DNA of 64,000 bases from Rotaria socialis (Eukaryota; Rotifera; Eurotatoria; Philodinida; Philodinidae). The stretch is taken from assembly GCA_905331475.1 (NCBI GenBank), contig CAJNYU010000833.1:1-64000 (forward strand). The letters run 5' to 3'. Below the pieces are notes generated by a model, which saw only the letters and a list, made by a program, of their open reading frames with translations, was not told where the DNA came from and did no database searches. Positions 60,380 through 64,000 of this stretch are shown piece after piece. The position numbers and the translations under genes are program-made. The first letter of the stretch is position 1; every line of letters starts with the position of its first letter.

Positions 60380-63120
60380 ATGAGCATCGGTGGACGTGCA
60401 AACACATTCAATGACTATATAAATATATGTAGACACATACACACTTCATTGTATGAAGTAATGCTCATCGAAGAATGGCCAGTTGAATTATGGCTCGAAC
60501 TGTTTGTTTATATGTCAACATTTGATCTTGTCGTCAATTGGCTTAACCTAAACATTCGTTTGAATCGTATGATCGAACGTGCACTTTTGCTAGGTGTTCA
60601 TCAATTCGATTTTGATGAAAGCTGGACACATGGAACCTTTATGAATTGTGTTAAACATGTGTTTCCACGTTTGGGTCTTCGTGTAAGCAAGATTATCTTG
60701 CGTGATACATTCGCCACAGAACGTCTAGTAGCAAGATCTAGTTATTTTCGTCCTCTTTGCCTCAATATGCATCGACTAATACTCTGCGATAATGTTATAT
60801 CATTTTTTCCATTCAGTCACCTTATAAATATATTCAAAGAGTCATCATTAATGCATGAACTGATCATCGAATTCGGCCATCATGGAGGTGATTATTATCC
60901 GGGTACACTTGAAAAAATACTTAAAAACAATATTTCATTCCATACTATGCGACTCAATGTTATTGACAGTAAGACATGATTTTTAATTCTATATGATATG
61001 TTTTCATATTTTCGTATAGATGCTTCTCCCTATCTCTGCATAGATTTAAACATTTTACGTTCCCGTCTCGGAGATGATCATGAATTATGTCTTGCTAATA
61101 CTGTATGTTTGACATTATTAGTGCAACGATGGTCGAATTTAATTATGCTTCTACAAGATGGTTGTTTACCTTTACTTGAAGAACTCGATGTTAGCATCGA
61201 GCAACGACCTCCATATAATATACAAGAAAGCGATGATGATCCACTTCATTCAGTTAATCTTTATAAATTACGATCACTTCGCTTATGTGATGTTACATTA
61301 AATAATGTACGTGATCTTCTTCGTTATGTACCGTCATTATCTTTCAAACTCGAAACACTTTCATTGGTTCGTGTACGAGTAGATGATAATGACAGCACCA
61401 TTAGTCTTCGTCATCTTGTTGACTTCAAAAATTTACTAATCAATCGTTTATCTTCTCAATTATGTCGTTTGCAGCTTATTCTCTACATTGTATCCGATGA
61501 TAATTTTTGCAAACATGCACTTGATGTATTTAACGTTGCTGATGATACTTGTCCATGGCCATGGCCTCTTATGCATCATCAAACAGAAGAATACATTGAT
61601 AACCGAAATTCTAAACCAATGGACGTCTTGTACATGAGTTATCCCATCTCGTGGTACTATGGTCGACGGCCACAACTTAACGGCCAAAATAGTGTACGTC
61701 ATCTTCGTTGGCCATTCCATCATGTACCACCAAGACGCATCTGTTGGACTTTAGAAGATGAAGATGAAATGAGCAGTACCAAAGCCACTACAAATGATAT
61801 ATTTGCATGTTTGAATACACTCGTAAATGTCAATTCACTTCGATGGTCCATTAGTTTAAATCCTGTAAGTTTATCAAGAGAAAAAACAAATCATTTCAGA
61901 ATTAATCAATTCTATGTCATGTTTGTGTACAAATATTTAGAAATGTGATTTTTCACGAGTTCAAAATTATCAATTAACTTCAGGAGATAGAATATTCAGC
62001 AGTCTTAGAAAAAAAAAAGTCTCAGATTTTGACTTTACATAAAATTGCTGGAAATATGAATGAAAAAAAAGCTGTGTCCCGCATGTTCATTGATCTGCGA
62101 TTTATCAATAATAGTTTAGATTATCATGCTACTAGAGATACACAAAGTCATCATTTGTCAATTTGAACCCTGATCATTTCTTGAAAGATGAACATGTTCG
62201 AGAAAAAAACATTGTAGGATATTCATTTTCTCGGAATTTATAAGACAATTATCCGAGCGCCGTTTTTTTGTTAAGTAGAGAATTCAATTTTTTCCGAAAA
62301 AGATCATATCATAGGAGTAAATTATTTGAAACTGGTTCGGGTCCTAATCTTCTACGTTTCTACATGTGATATCTTTTACCACTACTTGATTAAAGCGATT
62401 TAATTATTCAAGAAATTTTCAAACTATAGTTGGAACACAAGTATATTTTTTGCTTTTCATTGTATTGTTGATGATTTTCGTGTTTCAAACTATTGATATA
62501 TAAATATATCTTAATAGGGTCCAATCTTGGCTCATCTTCAACAAAAGCCAAGTATCTTTCCTCGATGGCATAAAATGCATGACGTCACTCTCCAATTCAT
62601 CAATCAAGATCTATTGCCTTCTCATCGTGTTGGAATTCTTGATAATATCTTGCAAAGTGCTTGTTATCTCACAAGTTTGACTGCTCAGTGGTCGGATGTG
62701 CTCAATGTAGCCAAGAATAATATTAGAACGTATCCTACTATTAAACGTCTTCACTTATTGTTATCATTCGGACGAGATTGGCATGATGATGTTGATGTCG
62801 ATGTAATGGTGCTACTAGATCCTTCGGTGATTGCTCATCTATTTCCTTGTCTACGTCAGCTAAGCACATCTGGTGCTTTACCTCGTGGTCGTATTTGTTT
62901 GACATCATTGGATCCTCTTGTTTCACTCGTACTTTCTCTAGTTGCGCATCTTTCGCCTCATTTAACATTTCTTTATCTTAACAATTGTGAAGCATCTTTG
63001 TCAAGACTTGCTGCTTTGTCTAAAGACAAAAAGAAACATGTTTGTGATGTTTTAAAAATGAATATATCTGCTGCTCGCATTACAATCACTGATGGTGATA
63101 GATTGAGAATTTGGTTGTAA
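60380..63120 (+). CDS. F-box-like leucine-rich protein
   Basis: Exons 60380-60968, 61020-61864 and 62518-63120 join in frame to 678 residues; a second in-frame ATG at 60461 (MLIEEWPVELWLELFVYMST) would give 651. The latter places the F-box (EEWPVELWLELFVYMSTFDLV) at the very N-terminus, as in many F-box proteins, and may be the true start. The rest is rich in spaced leucines (LPLLEELDVSIEQ, LYKLRSLRLCDVTL, FKLETLSLVRVRV, LTFLYLNNCEASL), consistent with an irregular leucine-rich repeat array. The expected role is substrate-recognition subunit of an SCF ubiquitin ligase; the target is unknown. The second intron (653 bp) is long. I recall bdelloid genomes carrying many divergent proteins of this type. 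Confidence 0.75.
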
Positions 63121-64000
63121 AAACAATAAAAATAAAATAAAAAAATGAGATGAAATTCGTCGCAGGTATTTTTTTCTTCTAGAAATGCTGATGTTGTTTT
63201 CAGATGGGATCATTAAAAATATGCATGTACCAAACCCAAATCTCAAATATTTGGGCTTTAAACGTCATTTTAGATTTTGAGGCACCTATGCTTCGTATTG
63301 ATTATATTGAGCTGCGTGATTAGTTTGATAGGTCATTCCGATCATCAATCATCTGAATCAGATGATCTGATTTTAGGAAGACAATATTAATATTGATTTC
63401 CGATTGAATTATACAAAACTTAACTAAAAGTAATCGACTCTAAGGAACCAAAACAACTATTGGATTATTAAAAATTTGAAGTTGGTTTTCTCGTTTCTCG
63501 ATTCATAGTTTTTGGATTTTAACAAAAGTTAATAAAATAAACCTTTACTTCAAAATTTTGATACACAAACGTAACATTCTAAGGCAATGAATCTCATCGA
63601 TTAGTAACAACAGTTGTATTTCAATACATTCACAGCAGTGAAATTCGAAAGATTTTTTGAGTGCCATCGCAGCAGTGGCAGCTTTTTTAAAAATTCATCA
63701 CAGTCCGACAGCATCGCGGGAGAGTTTCTTTTCTATCGCCGGGATGCGACAGGGGAAGGTTTTCAGCCGCGATGGCCACATTTGCAGCGAACCTATCTTT
63801 GGATGAAAGCTGACTCTTCTGATACAGTTGGAGCATGCTATATATTATTAAAAGATAAATTTGAAATAAGCCCCCAAAACAACTAAATTCCGCTAGTCCC
63901 TCGAATATATAGCACGATATAATGATATTGTTTATTTTAAGTTTTCGTATGAAGAAATAGGCAATAGTGTATTTATTGTTGTTTAGATGAGGAGAAAGTA
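63121..64000. other. Window end, no supported gene
   Basis: A 90-codon plus-strand ORF (63614-63886, from a TTG) has a GC-richer middle (RRDATGEGFQPRWPHLQ) but no domain or splice support. It may be a transposon scrap or part of a gene continuing outside the window. Confidence 0.35.

Overview
The window looks like nuclear DNA of a small invertebrate, most likely a bdelloid rotifer. It is AT-rich, with compact genes split by mostly 45-80 bp GT-AG introns and strong A/T third-position codon bias. It is littered with degenerate DNA transposons and short inverted-repeat elements. It carries divergent F-box proteins and a PARG/zinc-finger giant of a kind I associate with bdelloids. Two short tracts also resemble the TGTGGG telomere repeat I recall for bdelloids. 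The assignment is an inference from these traits; nothing in the window names the species.

Layout. 1-5.8 kb: decayed pogo-type transposase, two inverted-repeat elements, a head-to-head telomere-like tract and an unrecognised decayed gene. 6.6-8.7 kb: a duplicated short coding segment. 9.7-11.0 kb: a tiny ORF behind a TATA box, then a three-exon neuropeptide Y/F-like precursor. 11-15.6 kb: mostly empty. 15.6-20.6 kb: six-exon protocadherin. 22.3-29.8 kb: a dense run of host genes (ARL5 GTPase, transthyretin-fold protein, equilibrative nucleoside transporter, RBR RING protein, GFRP-like regulator). 30.1 kb: hAT-type MITE with an 8-bp target duplication. 32.1-33.5 kb: ankyrin protein. 34.4-42.3 kb (minus): six-exon gene for a 2179-residue PARG-domain protein with about 12 PBZ-like zinc fingers. 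44.1-44.7 kb: ribosomal protein eL34. 46.7-50.0 kb: hAT and Tc1 fragments around one small ORF. 50.2-52.3 kb (minus): 5'-truncated, frameshifted Xaa-Pro aminopeptidase. 52.3-53.5 kb: repeats, a 248-bp gap and a GC-rich block. 55.6-56.9 kb (minus): HSP70 pseudogene. 57.1-60.2 kb: a MITE, a broken F-box gene and a 356-bp near-perfect palindrome. 60.4-63.1 kb: an intact F-box-like gene.

The genes do not form a pathway; they are independent eukaryotic units separated by transposon debris. The items most worth following are the NPF-like precursor, in which Arg sits where the amidation Gly should be, and the PARG/multi-PBZ protein, which looks like a reader-eraser of poly(ADP-ribose). All exon structures below were read by eye from splice sites and frame continuity; the intact models close in frame. 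No database search was possible.
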